From: a virus
DNA: 64,000 bases
IMG/VR virus record: IMGVR_UViG_3300009157_000001
Location: 1-64,000 of that record
Strand: one strand, 5' to 3'
The notes beneath the pieces are model-generated. The model was not told where the DNA came from. It was given only the letters and a program-made list of their open reading frames with translations, and ran no database searches. Within the stretch, counting starts at the first letter, position 1; each line of letters opens with the position of its first letter. A program made the translations under genes and the position numbers. Positions 29,899 to 38,752 of this stretch are shown here, one piece after another.

Positions 29899-30254
29899 AG
29901 GTTCATGTTGTTAGTTTCACAGAATTTAATACAGAAGTCAGATACTCTTATGAATACTGCCTTCTTTTTAGATTCCCATATTCCAATTTCAGGATCCTCC
30001 TTCATTGAGGCAGTAGACCCACTTATCACAATATTTGAACTCTCAGGGATAGACTCAATTTTCTCTACTATCGGCATTAGTTCATTCCAGGAAGAATCAT
30101 ACTTAAACCTGGCAATCCAGGATCTGTATATAGTTCCTTCCTTCTTAAATATGTTTCCTAGTCCTGGTTCATATGGATGAGGCCGGTCACTCTCTACCCA
30201 CCCATCAAACAGGGCTATTGCTTTCTTTCTTTTGTCTATTTCACTTTGTGTCAT
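29895..30254 (-). CDS. Conserved phage hypothetical protein
   Basis: 119 residues from the third candidate start, MTQSEIDKRKKAIALFDGW, chosen because it limits the overlap with the upstream gene to 14 bases. In-frame ATGs at 30260 and 30278 are alternatives. The sequence has an alternating hydrophobic pattern and one Cys pair near the C-terminus (FCIKFC). I do not recognise a function. Confidence 0.65.
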   Translation of the reverse strand: MTQSEIDKRKKAIALFDGWVESDRPHPYEPGLGNIFKKEGTIYRSWIARFKYDSSWNELMPIVEKIESIPESSNIVISGSTASMKEDPEIGIWESKKKAVFIRVSDFCIKFCETNNMNL

Positions 30255-30504
30255 TGTCATAAGGTTTATAGAGTACACACCCGTAGTCTTTTTTTGTCAT
30301 AATAGTGCTTGAGGCAAATCCAGTAGGACTTTCTGGATTGGTACAACTTGATATGCTTATATCCCAACTCTTGGTAATACTTGGGAGAGTTGTAGGAGCA
30401 ACAGGCAACTGCTCTGATATAGTCCATGAGAACTCGGAGGGATCAACATTCTTCCTCCAAAACTTACAGGTTTTACAACTAATCAGACTTTCTAGGTTCT
30501 TCAT
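30241..30504 (-). CDS. Small cysteine-containing hypothetical protein
   Basis: 87 residues from ATG 30504 (an ATG at 30525 is possible). N-terminal CKTCKFW and a C-terminal YGCVLYK suggest a small zinc- or metal-binding fold spanning both ends. The middle is Ser/Thr/Pro-rich. No function assigned. Confidence 0.6.
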   Translation of the reverse strand: MKNLESLISCKTCKFWRKNVDPSEFSWTISEQLPVAPTTLPSITKSWDISISSCTNPESPTGFASSTIMTKKDYGCVLYKPYDNDTK

Positions 30505-30871
30505 CAGGCTTCTCCTTAGTTTCAACTACAGCAAGAGGTTTTGGCTCGGGTACAGTAAGAACCTCTTTGAGTAACTTAGTCTTACCTTTAAGCTGTTCCT
30601 GAAGACCTCCTATTGTTCCAGCTATCCTCAACCACTCGGCCCCACTCATTGTGTTAGACTGTACTTTGTCTGACATAAAAGTTATGAGGTTGAGATTCAG
30701 AGTTGCTTTGGCTGACTTCTCTTTGAGAGCTCCCAGCTCTTCAGATCCTTCTGCAGTAACATCTACAGAGGAAAGATATTCTGCTCTCTTAATATCCTTG
30801 TCATCAAATTTGTATTTCTCTTCCCAGTCAATGACTGCTACCCGGGTAATCAGATCTACTGTTGTTCTCAT
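30479..30871 (-). CDS. Hypothetical protein, helical
   Basis: 130 residues, mostly helical (residues 20-105), with a charged, Pro/Glu/Lys-rich tail (VPEPKPLAVVETKEKPDEEP). No family recognised. It starts a group of small genes after a 19-base gap from the gene at 30891. Confidence 0.65.
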   Translation of the reverse strand: MRTTVDLITRVAVIDWEEKYKFDDKDIKRAEYLSSVDVTAEGSEELGALKEKSAKATLNLNLITFMSDKVQSNTMSGAEWLRIAGTIGGLQEQLKGKTKLLKEVLTVPEPKPLAVVETKEKPDEEPRKSD

Positions 30872-30890
30872 ATAATTTATTAAGTTTAAG

Positions 30891-31097
30891 TTACATGCTT
30901 ATTACCTTGTGACCACACAGGACACAATACCAAGTAGGTACTCCGTGTCCATTCTTTCTACCGGTATATCTTACAGGATGATACTTGTGACTACACTTTA
31001 TCATATCATTAGTAACCTCATTCCTATAAGTAGGTTTCACAAGAGCTTCCTGGAACTCTATGATATTATCCTCACTCAGTATTACTTCTATCTTCAT
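30891..31097 (-). CDS. Small zinc-binding hypothetical protein
   Basis: 68 residues. CSHKYHPV and WYCVLCGHKV form a four-ligand Cys/His zinc-ribbon pattern in the C-terminal half. Located just downstream of the tRNA-like gene. Function unknown. Confidence 0.6.
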   Translation of the reverse strand: MKIEVILSEDNIIEFQEALVKPTYRNEVTNDMIKCSHKYHPVRYTGRKNGHGVPTWYCVLCGHKVISM

Positions 31098-31112
31098 TTC
31101 TTGTAGATTAGC

Positions 31113-31181
31113 TGTGATAACAAGAATCGAACCTGCATACTGGGTTTAACACCTTGCTCTAACCAGTTGAGCTATATCACA
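31113..31181 (-). tRNA. tRNA-like gene with a shortened anticodon arm
   Basis: Read on the - strand, a 7-bp acceptor stem (TGTGATA with TATCACA), a 4-bp D stem (GCTC/GAGC) with a GG-containing loop, and a T arm with TTCGATT are all present. The stretch between D and T stems is only 19 bases instead of about 22-23. The anticodon arm can form only two or three pairs (AGG or GG with CCC) around TGTTAAA. Centring gives TTA, and shifting by one gives GTT (Asn). Position 33 would be G in the first reading. No CCA is encoded. The fold is tRNA, but the identity cannot be assigned safely. Confidence 0.6.
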
Positions 31182-31184
31182 GTC

Positions 31185-31369
31185 ATGTGGAATTCACCAC
31201 CATAATCAGGTTATACCCTACCTTGAAAAGGTGCATTTATAGGCTCATGCTTTGCTCGCGCAATTACCCTGTCCTACTTCGGGGGGTTTCATGTCTGTCT
31301 ATCCACCCATCCGGACTAGTTAGGTGTTAACCTATCTCTTAAGAGTTTCCTCCCGCAGACCGGATAATA
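31185..31369 (-). ncRNA. Candidate structured non-coding RNA
   Basis: A 185-base gene-free stretch between a CDS and the tRNA-like gene. It is GC-richer than its surroundings and can form several local helices: ATCCGG (31309-31314) with CCGGAT (31360-31365) closing a junction; TAGGT/ACCTA at 31321-31334; GAG/CTC around a GAAA loop at 31343-31352; ACCTT/AAGGT at 31220-31232. It does not match RNase P, tmRNA, 6S, group I or II intron cores that I know. The strand is inferred from its neighbours. Confidence 0.35.
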
Positions 31370-31687
31370 TCAATTACCAGTACCTACCTCAAGATTATAT
31401 ACACCATGATCCGTAGTACCGGCACTAGTAACTTGCCAAGTAGGGTTACCTCCGGGAACAGGATCAACATAATAAGGCTGAAAAGGTTGATGATTAGGAT
31501 TCCAAGGAACTCCTACAGGTATATGTATGGGATTAATCCAAGTAGTAAATGTAGGTGACATTCTTAATGTATATTCCTTCCACTTATCATCAGGAAGTAT
31601 CTGATTTAGAGTTATGAGAAAGTCTTTCAGACTTACCTGTTCTTCTATCTCAATGATTTTATTGATAGTATCAAGTTTGAGTTTCAT
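31370..31687 (-). CDS. Hypothetical protein with Pro-rich C-terminal half
   Basis: 105 residues. Helical N-terminal half (residues 1-40). The second half is rich in Pro, Trp and Asn (HIPVGVPWNPNHQPFQPYYV), probably extended or surface-exposed. No family recognised. Overlaps the upstream gene by 17 bases. Confidence 0.6.
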   Translation of the reverse strand: MKLKLDTINKIIEIEEQVSLKDFLITLNQILPDDKWKEYTLRMSPTFTTWINPIHIPVGVPWNPNHQPFQPYYVDPVPGGNPTWQVTSAGTTDHGVYNLEVGTGN

Positions 31688-31880
31688 CTTGTATATGTTT
31701 TATTTGGTGGGCTTTATAATAAGTACAGTCCTTATAAGGAAGACCCTCCTCCAGAAGGAGGACTATAGGTTCCTTTGACCCAAGTAGTTTGTATCCGGTT
31801 CCTAGTACCTTGGCACTATTGCCGGATTCAAGAAGAACCTGGACTCCCTCTTTTAGTTTTCTAAGCTGCAACCTGGTCAT
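31671..31880 (-). CDS. Small hypothetical protein
   Basis: 69 residues with beta-rich, alternating hydrophobics (VQVLLESG, AKVLGTGYKLLG, PIVLLLEEG), like a small barrel or SH3-like fold, judged only from pattern. Overlaps both neighbours by about 20 bases, as others in this operon do. Confidence 0.6.
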   Translation of the reverse strand: MTRLQLRKLKEGVQVLLESGNSAKVLGTGYKLLGSKEPIVLLLEEGLPYKDCTYYKAHQIKHIQDETQT

Positions 31881-32490
31881 AATCTAATACATCTTCTTTT
31901 TTAATATTAGCCTGATCCATTAAACCATTGTCCCAAAAGTCATTTCCATAAAATCCTCCACAGGAACCAAGCCAGACTTTAGTATTATCTCTTTCATAAT
32001 CAAGATCTGAGAAAACTTTAAAAAACTCATACCTAAATACATTTCCGGTGATGTAGTCATTCATTATTCTTACTTCATTCTCTAAGGTAGTCATGACTTT
32101 TTTCACAACCTGCTTTGTAATCTTCAGAGTATCATAGCATTCTTTTACATGATCTTTCTCTGCATATATAAATCCGATCTGACCGGAGTCCCATCTATCT
32201 CCAAATGGAGTAGTCCTTATGCTCTGACCACTGTGATCATACATATAGATAGGAAGGATAGCTACAGCTTTGAATTCTTTCTGGATGTGCTTCTCCATCT
32301 CTTGCCAGTTCTGGAAATCCTGGAAGGAAAAGGGTACAGTATCTCCAAAATCATACCTATTATGGAAGATAGCCATCGTGCCCACATTCTCCCATTCCCG
32401 AGGACTCCAGTAGTTCTCATCATGGTGTATTTCTAATAATTTATGTTCCCTGATTCTCAGGGACATGTAAGAATCCTTTTCTTCTACCAT
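31861..32490 (-). CDS. Conserved phage protein (WDSGQIGFIY family)
   Basis: 209 residues from ATG 32490; ATGs at 32529 and 32466 are alternatives. The block YMYDHSGQSI followed by WDSGQIGFIYA is a pattern I recognise from conserved proteins of unknown function in many tailed phages. The C-terminus holds a Gly/Asp-rich segment (SCGGFYGNDF). No catalytic role can be claimed. Confidence 0.7.
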   Translation of the reverse strand: MVEEKDSYMSLRIREHKLLEIHHDENYWSPREWENVGTMAIFHNRYDFGDTVPFSFQDFQNWQEMEKHIQKEFKAVAILPIYMYDHSGQSIRTTPFGDRWDSGQIGFIYAEKDHVKECYDTLKITKQVVKKVMTTLENEVRIMNDYITGNVFRYEFFKVFSDLDYERDNTKVWLGSCGGFYGNDFWDNGLMDQANIKKEDVLDYDQVAA

Positions 32491-32579
32491 ACCAGCTCTT
32501 GTCTTTATATAACATAGATAATACCACAAGATATATATGGAAGAGCCAACCTATAAGACCGGCCCTTCTTCTATAGTCT

Positions 32580-33446
32580 TTATATTTGCTGTTCAGTGTT
32601 TGAAAGTTGGTCATCTGTTACTTGTTCTGGATCTACTCCTGGGACATCAAATATACTTACTTGATTGGGATTTGCAATAGGTTCTCCTTCAGAATTTGCA
32701 GGTTGTTCCGGAGTTAATCCTGTGGCAGTTTCTATACTAAAACTATCACATAGAAAATGGTGGATTAATCTTTGTTGATCTAACCAATAACTTGGATGAG
32801 CTTTTCTTAGGGAATAAGTTATATGATTATACATAGTCCACAGAGAGTCCTTATCTGCATTATAATCATACTCCGGGGTATTAAACTGGTTCTTTACTAT
32901 GTTAACCTGTTCACTGTTGAGATATCCATGCTCGAAGTAGATCCTGCCCATAAGTTCAGCTCTCAGTCTCTTATTCACAATTACTTCCTTCATGTTTGCC
33001 TTGTCTGATACTAGTTGTTTGTAATAGTCCTCGGCATTCATTATCTGGTGTTCTATTACTTTAATGGTGTCTTTATCTGCTTCTCCTACATGTCTACGGG
33101 CCCAGGACCCCATTGTTCCTGATATTACCCCATTCATGCAGCAAAATACATAGCCTCCAATTGCACACTTGAATCTTCTGCTCTTATCATAAGAATTAGA
33201 CCAGGCAAACATCATACCCATCTCAGGATCTCCGTCATACTTTAAATGATATACCCCTTGGGCCAGATCTCCTGCTTTTGCACATCTGTAAAGTTCTCTT
33301 TCAATAGCAAATCCTGCAGTTGCAAGTTGCTCTATGGTTCTGTCAATCACAAAACCGTGAGGGATGACAGTATAGGTTTCACTGCCCTCAGGTAGAGTGC
33401 AGGTCTTAATAAATTCTTTTGTTGCTGTTTGTGCTCTTGATGCCAT
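32580..33446 (-). CDS. DUF932-like phage protein
   Basis: 288 residues. The segment FAWSNSYDKSRRFKCAIGGYVFCCMNGV (in two parts, about residues 80-107) resembles the core of DUF932, the phage/plasmid-like protein family of unknown function. The C-terminal 60 residues are acidic, Pro/Gln-rich and low-complexity. The family link is by eye only. Confidence 0.6.
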   Translation of the reverse strand: MASRAQTATKEFIKTCTLPEGSETYTVIPHGFVIDRTIEQLATAGFAIERELYRCAKAGDLAQGVYHLKYDGDPEMGMMFAWSNSYDKSRRFKCAIGGYVFCCMNGVISGTMGSWARRHVGEADKDTIKVIEHQIMNAEDYYKQLVSDKANMKEVIVNKRLRAELMGRIYFEHGYLNSEQVNIVKNQFNTPEYDYNADKDSLWTMYNHITYSLRKAHPSYWLDQQRLIHHFLCDSFSIETATGLTPEQPANSEGEPIANPNQVSIFDVPGVDPEQVTDDQLSNTEQQI

Positions 33447-33447
33447 A

Positions 33448-33693
33448 TTATTTTATACTAAGTAAGTTCATTATTATTCTGAATTCTAGTTCTGAACTAC
33501 ACTTTCCACAATAGAAGTTAGTACTCCAGATACTCCTTTCAACCATGTCTCTTATTTCTATTCTATCATTAGGATACAGATCCATGATATATCTTCCGGT
33601 ATATTCATCACCAAATCTGAATAAAGTTCCAGAATTATTAATTTCCTTCCAACCTTGTTCTTTGATAAGAGATATATTAAATTCTTTCATCAA
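33448..33693 (-). CDS. Small hypothetical protein
   Basis: 81 residues with aromatic, charged N-terminal half and FYCGKCSSELEF near the C-terminus, a possible half zinc site. Its start overlaps the DNA polymerase stop (ATGA), so it is translated from the polymerase message. Confidence 0.65.
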   Translation of the reverse strand: MMKEFNISLIKEQGWKEINNSGTLFRFGDEYTGRYIMDLYPNDRIEIRDMVERSIWSTNFYCGKCSSELEFRIIMNLLSIK

Positions 33694-35603
33694 AAGAGAG
33701 TTAATTGATTACTTACAGGAGGCATTATATTCTCTATCTCATTATAGATAGCCTCCAGGTAATAGTCTTCATTAATATCATAGTTTTCCCAGTTCTTACT
33801 TTCATACTTATTAAATACAGTCTGTAGCCATTTGCCACTTTCCAGTTGAATCTGCCTGGTATCTGTTTTACAGGCTTTGATGATCTTACATCCTTTATTT
33901 GATACATAATACCTTAGAGTACTCTGAAGATCCTCATAGACCACCTGACCATCTATTACACAGGTTTGCTGGAATTTCCAGTCTCCTTTGATTCTTACAC
34001 CTGCACAGTAATCATAGATATTTCTATTAGTCTTGAGATAGTCCTCCGGAGAGGTACCATTAACAAAGAACTCATAGAGACCTTTGGATACTATAAGATG
34101 ACTCTTATTCTTATGTAGAGGAAGATCCTCAAATTCAAACATTCCCTTACACTTGGTCTTTGCAGTACCTTTATAAATTGCCAGATAGTTATTTACATCC
34201 CGAAGGACTATCTTACTATACTCATCATGTTCAAGTCCTAGTTTAGTTAGATCCTCCCACTCTTTACATATTTCCATGTAAGCTTCTTTCTTCTCTTCAG
34301 GGATCATTATTTCCAAACCATCTGTATTAAGTATCAGTAGAGTAGACTCTGGTATTCTTGTAGATACCATCACATAAAGCATACAAAGAAGCATCTGACC
34401 ATTTACAGTTATTTGCATCCCAAATTGAGGATCATAGAGAAATGAGTTCTCATCTATACTAAGTCCAAAAGTTGAGTTGAGAATGATCTTATACACATAG
34501 TTCCTGGGGTCTTTCTTTGGAATCTTCTTTCTTTCCTCAAAGAACCATTCATACAGATCACAGAAATCTTTTACAGGCAAATGAGCCGGGGCCCACTTGT
34601 TCTTTATGGCAAGATTAGGATAGAAACTAGTAACATCCGAGGTCATGATTGTAGTACCTTCCTTAGCTTCATATACCCCCTCAGATCTAGCACCATGAAT
34701 TCCTCCCAGGCCAAAGTCTATCTTTACTCCCTTATGTTTTACAGAATACTTAAATCCTCCTTTTGTCTGAAGAGGGGTAATTACCACTTTTTTAAACTCA
34801 TCAAGAACTCCTTGAAATAAGGGTTCAGAGAAGTTTATTGCAGGAAGAAGTATATCAGATATTTTTATACTTTCTCTTATTGTCCTTAATGCTCTCAGAT
34901 CCCACTTGTTAGTTCCGGTCTTCTCACTTAAAAAGAGTAGGAACAGCTCCCGGGATATCTTAGGCTCAGATGCACTATATAGATTAATATTGTATTCTTT
35001 ACTCAGATCTCTTCTTAGTTTTATCTGATCCTTGCTTTTCTCCATTATCCTCTTGGTAGAGCTTACATCATTCCAACAATAATCTACAACAGTATCCAGG
35101 TCTTGCCAGGAGGTTATAGGTTTATAGTGAGGAATGGGCATCTCCTGAATATTCTCCCAGTCCATTGAATACTGGATCCATTTCAGGGAGCTTCTCTTAG
35201 CCGCATTATCCCAGTGATTTAGTTTAAATACATCAATATGCCTTATAGATAGATGTCTTTCTGAGAACTCAGGAAAACTCCTGATATCATTCTGCACCAT
35301 GATAATAGTCTGAGCTTTATCATATACCTCAGCTGCTATCCTTTCTGGAGGTAATTCCTGAAGTCTCTTATGATCCTTTATTATAAACTGTAGTATCTGG
35401 GAGTCAAATGCTAGTCCATTAAAGGCAACAAGCCATCTCCTGCTCTTTTTAAGATCCATAAGGAACTCCACCAGAGCATTAAAATCATTTCTTAAGTGGC
35501 ATACTACAAACTCTTTTCTCTCATTTGACTTATAGTCCTCAAAGCAGAAGACTGAGGTATTTACCATAGTCTCAATATCATACACGAAATTTGTGTCTAG
35601 CAT
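33690..35603 (-). CDS. Family B DNA polymerase with 3'-5' exonuclease
   Basis: 637 residues, a compact PolB. Exonuclease motifs: FVYDIET (Exo I, residues 6-12), LVAFNGLAFDSQ (Exo II) and VDYCWNDV (Exo III). Polymerase motifs: SDVTSFYPNLA (motif A), YKIILNSTFGLS (motif B, KxxxNSxYG-like) and LLILNTDGLEI (motif C). Motif C reads NTDG instead of DTDS. The second Asp, which binds metal in the family, is kept. It replicates the phage genome with the nearby DnaB, primase and SSB. A hairpin terminator lies only eight bases upstream of the ATG. Confidence 0.92.
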   Translation of the reverse strand: MLDTNFVYDIETMVNTSVFCFEDYKSNERKEFVVCHLRNDFNALVEFLMDLKKSRRWLVAFNGLAFDSQILQFIIKDHKRLQELPPERIAAEVYDKAQTIIMVQNDIRSFPEFSERHLSIRHIDVFKLNHWDNAAKRSSLKWIQYSMDWENIQEMPIPHYKPITSWQDLDTVVDYCWNDVSSTKRIMEKSKDQIKLRRDLSKEYNINLYSASEPKISRELFLLFLSEKTGTNKWDLRALRTIRESIKISDILLPAINFSEPLFQGVLDEFKKVVITPLQTKGGFKYSVKHKGVKIDFGLGGIHGARSEGVYEAKEGTTIMTSDVTSFYPNLAIKNKWAPAHLPVKDFCDLYEWFFEERKKIPKKDPRNYVYKIILNSTFGLSIDENSFLYDPQFGMQITVNGQMLLCMLYVMVSTRIPESTLLILNTDGLEIMIPEEKKEAYMEICKEWEDLTKLGLEHDEYSKIVLRDVNNYLAIYKGTAKTKCKGMFEFEDLPLHKNKSHLIVSKGLYEFFVNGTSPEDYLKTNRNIYDYCAGVRIKGDWKFQQTCVIDGQVVYEDLQSTLRYYVSNKGCKIIKACKTDTRQIQLESGKWLQTVFNKYESKNWENYDINEDYYLEAIYNEIENIMPPVSNQLTLF

Positions 35604-35610
35604 GGTCTTA

Positions 35611-35643
35611 AGATAAAAAGACCCGGGAGTTTCCTCCCAGGTC
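35611..35643 (-). terminator. Rho-independent terminator before the DNA polymerase gene
   Basis: On the - strand a 10-bp stem (GACCTGGGAG with CTCCCGGGTC, one T-G wobble) is capped by GAAA and followed by TTTTTATCTT. It lies 23 bases beyond the stop of the gene at 35666 and eight bases before the polymerase ATG, so it may work as an attenuator. Confidence 0.8.
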
Positions 35644-35665
35644 CTTGTATATGTTATTACTGTCT

Positions 35666-36064
35666 TTAGGACTTCACTGCTTCCAGTGTCTGAACTACCT
35701 GCACCTCTGTAAGGTGAGATAGATAATCAAACTCAGAAGCATTAAAGGCCATTAATTCCACAACAGTCTTAATATCCTCTTTATTTTCAATGTAGTACTC
35801 AGTAAAAGTCTCAATTGCTTTTCTCTCTTGTTTTACTGACTTGCCTCCTTTTATGATTACAGGTTTTCCCTCATCATTAAGTTTTGGGATCATGTGCATA
35901 GTAGTCTTCATTGTCTTTCCAATGATCACGAATACTTTGCTCTCCGGGTCATAGAATCCTTCTACATAGGGGCAATCTAAGGTTACCGGAATCATCTTAA
36001 ATGTCTTTTTCTCGTTCCAGACTGAATTAATAAGGAGCATTGTAGCCCCCTCAAGTTTACTCAT
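35666..36064 (-). CDS. Conserved hypothetical protein
   Basis: 132 residues. Beta-rich N-terminal part (residues 8-60) with a basic KGGKSVKQERK loop and a helical C-terminus. No motif identified. It is followed by a strong terminator. Being just upstream of PolB in the replication arm, it may have a replication-related role (inference). Confidence 0.7.
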   Translation of the reverse strand: MSKLEGATMLLINSVWNEKKTFKMIPVTLDCPYVEGFYDPESKVFVIIGKTMKTTMHMIPKLNDEGKPVIIKGGKSVKQERKAIETFTEYYIENKEDIKTVVELMAFNASEFDYLSHLTEVQVVQTLEAVKS

Positions 36065-36085
36065 AGAGATGTTGGTTTTTGGTTC

Positions 36086-36655
36086 TCACAAATTTACTGC
36101 ATTATCCTTAATTTCCAAATTCCTTATCTCAATTTTTAATGTTTCTTTCTCCATATCGGGCTTACCACACAATTCTCCTACTTCCTGTAAGACTTTCTTC
36201 TGCACCCCCAGTAAATTTGAGTATATGTCAAAATACCTGTCAGGGTGAAGGAAGCTCTCCACATAAACATAATCATTCCTACTTTTTAGGTAGAACTCTT
36301 TAATCTTCTTCTTTAACTCAGGAGATAGTTTTGAGTACCGACCCCTCATAAACTTATCCCAGTCACTACCGTACTCTTTAAGATCAAAAATATAGACTCC
36401 TTTGTTATCCTCTGTCATCTTGAAATCATGAAAGAGTCTGTTTCCCAGGAGTTTGGTTTTCTCAAAGTTAATGAACTCTTGGTCTTTTCTTAGATGATAA
36501 AGACATACTAACTTTCTATCTTCTTGCTTTATCTTACCTTCCCAACAGGTAAAGATTTGGATGGGAGAATTACTCCCTCCTCTTTTTGTTCCAATTATAG
36601 GGAACAAAAACACTCCAGACTTCTGAAAATAATCCGAATATAAGGACTTAATCAT
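36086..36655 (-). CDS. Conserved hypothetical protein
   Basis: 189 residues, basic, with mixed alpha/beta pattern. Includes KEYGSDWDKFMRGRYSKLS, then a helical KKKIKEFYLKSRN segment. No family recognised. Separated by two bases from the nuclease gene upstream, so in the same operon. Confidence 0.7.
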   Translation of the reverse strand: MIKSLYSDYFQKSGVFLFPIIGTKRGGSNSPIQIFTCWEGKIKQEDRKLVCLYHLRKDQEFINFEKTKLLGNRLFHDFKMTEDNKGVYIFDLKEYGSDWDKFMRGRYSKLSPELKKKIKEFYLKSRNDYVYVESFLHPDRYFDIYSNLLGVQKKVLQEVGELCGKPDMEKETLKIEIRNLEIKDNAVNL

Positions 36656-36657
36656 AC

Positions 36658-37665
36658 TTACAAATATACTCCTTCCTTGATAAATCTATAAGGAAGTTTA
36701 TAATTTCTGGACTCATAATGGTATTTTGCTGCTTCTAATAGATGAGTCAATCGGAGCTCCCACTTAGTTACTGTCTCAGGACTTACCAGGAAAGGATAGA
36801 CTTGATTATACTTGTCTATTACTACAAATCTGAACTCTACTTTATAATCATCCGGGTTTCCTGTACAGTACTTTGCCAGCATCATATAAACCACAGATTG
36901 TATACAGTAGTTAAAATACTCCACAGATTCTGGGAAATCTACCAAAGACTTACCAGTCTTCTTCAGATCATTTATCTTAATAGTCTTATTCTCATGATCT
37001 ATAACACAGTTATCTATAATCCCTTTTAGTCCAAATGGATAATCAGTAAGATCCATTTGAGAGAGACTCTCATTGATTATGATAAGACTTTTAGTTGACT
37101 CACTGTCTAATTTAAGAAGATCCACAACTGCTTCATTTTCTTTAACTACAGATACAGACTCCTCACACCTCTCCATTATTTCAGCATCCAGGATAATCTT
37201 CCTTTCACTTTTCTTCAAGAAATCAAAGTATACCTCTGAATCCTGGGTTATTATCTTATCAAGTCTTTGTTTATCTGTCTTAAGTGATTGGTGCAGGTTC
37301 ATTTGTAGGAGCATCTCAAGGATCTCTGGCTCATATCCTGCCAGACTATCTCTCTGAGAACCTATTATTTCTAACTCCTGCTTATATTTGAAATAAACTG
37401 AATCAATTACCTTCTTTGTATTTTCACTTGGTACCGATCCCTGCATTATTATAAACTGCTTATCAAAACTCTTATCATCCAGGAGCTTACAGTGAATCAC
37501 TTTACCTTCAACAAGGTGGGATTCTGTAGACTCCTCCTTTTTCCTAAGGATGTAATCCTTATAAAATAGGTTTGGGGCATAATTAAGCCTACTCAATGAT
37601 GAGTAGCTAAAATAAAAAGGCTTGGAATAGAACTCTTCTTCCAGGGCCACTATGTTATCATTCAT
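36658..37665 (-). CDS. PD-(D/E)XK exonuclease
   Basis: 335 residues from ATG 37665, chosen because it overlaps the upstream stop by eight bases; an ATG at 37704 is possible. N-terminal FSYSSLSRL and EGKVIHCKLLD match the first helices of RecB/lambda-exonuclease-like nucleases. GLKGIIDNCVID, then INDLKKTGKS, provides the D...(D/E)xK core. YCIQSVVYM is a QxxxY-type helix. Such enzymes process DNA ends in phage recombination, and the Sak4-like and SSB genes lie in the same arm. Confidence 0.8.
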   Translation of the reverse strand: MNDNIVALEEEFYSKPFYFSYSSLSRLNYAPNLFYKDYILRKKEESTESHLVEGKVIHCKLLDDKSFDKQFIIMQGSVPSENTKKVIDSVYFKYKQELEIIGSQRDSLAGYEPEILEMLLQMNLHQSLKTDKQRLDKIITQDSEVYFDFLKKSERKIILDAEIMERCEESVSVVKENEAVVDLLKLDSESTKSLIIINESLSQMDLTDYPFGLKGIIDNCVIDHENKTIKINDLKKTGKSLVDFPESVEYFNYCIQSVVYMMLAKYCTGNPDDYKVEFRFVVIDKYNQVYPFLVSPETVTKWELRLTHLLEAAKYHYESRNYKLPYRFIKEGVYL

Positions 37666-38752
37666 CGTGTTCCTCCTCTTCTGGTTCTGGAATCCTTTCT
37701 TCAAGAATATGCTCTAGCTCTTCATCCTCCCGGTCAACCACATCTGAAAGCACCTCACTTGTTGGAACTACTGACTTGACTCTAAAGCTATTTTCTCTAA
37801 TATCATTCTGAATTTCCTCTGCTACTATACCCATAACAGTTCTCAGAACCTCTTTGGTCAGAAGCTTCTTCTTTCTTAGTATAGAAATAATCCTATCTGA
37901 ATTAATCCTGTGAATTTCTCCTTTAATATCCAAAAACTCTATGAGAGCCTTAAAATTCACATGGTGCCGGGTATTACAGTCATATATAGGATTGCCATAT
38001 TCCTTGAATAGTAGAAGTAGCCAGATACAAGACTTCTCATAATCAGAATTAGTCATGATTTCCAGAGCTATCACATGATTATCTTTATCATCACTACTTA
38101 GCATAGTCTTAATTTCATCATACATCTCCCTGGTCATAACATTTGTGTTGATAGACTTGAGAATATCATTTTGATGAAAGTATCTACCTTCAGGATCCAG
38201 ATACTCAAGGAACTTCTCCAAGGTTCCTTTCTCTTGTTTAAAGAACTCGTAAAGATCATAGGTCTGTTCCATCTCAATACTTAAGGTCTCATCTATTATA
38301 CAACTATCTGTGGAACCTGTAAGTATAAAGGAGGAGTCAAGTTGTTTAATTACTCCCCTATGTTTCATATGATTAATAGTACCTTCTCCAAAGAATTTGG
38401 AAATAAACTGATTGTATATGTCCACTGGTACTTGATACTCATAGGAGTTTTGTATAAACCCTTCCAGGTACTTATCTATCCCAAAGATAGCATTAGCCTT
38501 GTCAGGATCTCTTACTACACTAACTTTGTACTTTTCACAGTAATCTTTTATCTTAAATCTGGGTACAGTACAATCAGGCAAGAAGTGAATTTTATCTCCT
38601 TCTTTTGGTGTATATCCTGACTTAAACTTAAATTCTTGTTTCTTACCCGTATAGAGAAGTTTAATCCCACCTTCTACAGTCTTCTCCTCCTGATCAATAT
38701 CATCAACAACATAGACTCTTTGAAAATCACTCAGTTTTAACATATTGAGCAA
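37658..38752 (-). CDS. Hypothetical protein, tandem paralogue B
   Basis: 364 residues. Related to the adjacent gene at 38727. Shared features are GDKIHFLPDC...ANAIFG in the N-terminal part, the MLSSDDKDNHVIALEIM helix region, and the LLTKEVLRTVMGIVAEEIQ end. The shared N-terminal segment (residues about 50-95) has a pattern like a BRCT fold, which is a guess. It ends in an acidic tail (PEPEEEEHDE). Lies downstream of a MoxR/VWA pair. Confidence 0.7.
   Translation of the reverse strand: MLNMLKLSDFQRVYVVDDIDQEEKTVEGGIKLLYTGKKQEFKFKSGYTPKEGDKIHFLPDCTVPRFKIKDYCEKYKVSVVRDPDKANAIFGIDKYLEGFIQNSYEYQVPVDIYNQFISKFFGEGTINHMKHRGVIKQLDSSFILTGSTDSCIIDETLSIEMEQTYDLYEFFKQEKGTLEKFLEYLDPEGRYFHQNDILKSINTNVMTREMYDEIKTMLSSDDKDNHVIALEIMTNSDYEKSCIWLLLLFKEYGNPIYDCNTRHHVNFKALIEFLDIKGEIHRINSDRIISILRKKKLLTKEVLRTVMGIVAEEIQNDIRENSFRVKSVVPTSEVLSDVVDREDEELEHILEERIPEPEEEEHDE

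Noticed and set aside
30305-30875. + strand open frames over 30305-30875
   Set aside because: They mirror the coupled - strand genes and have no start signals of their own.
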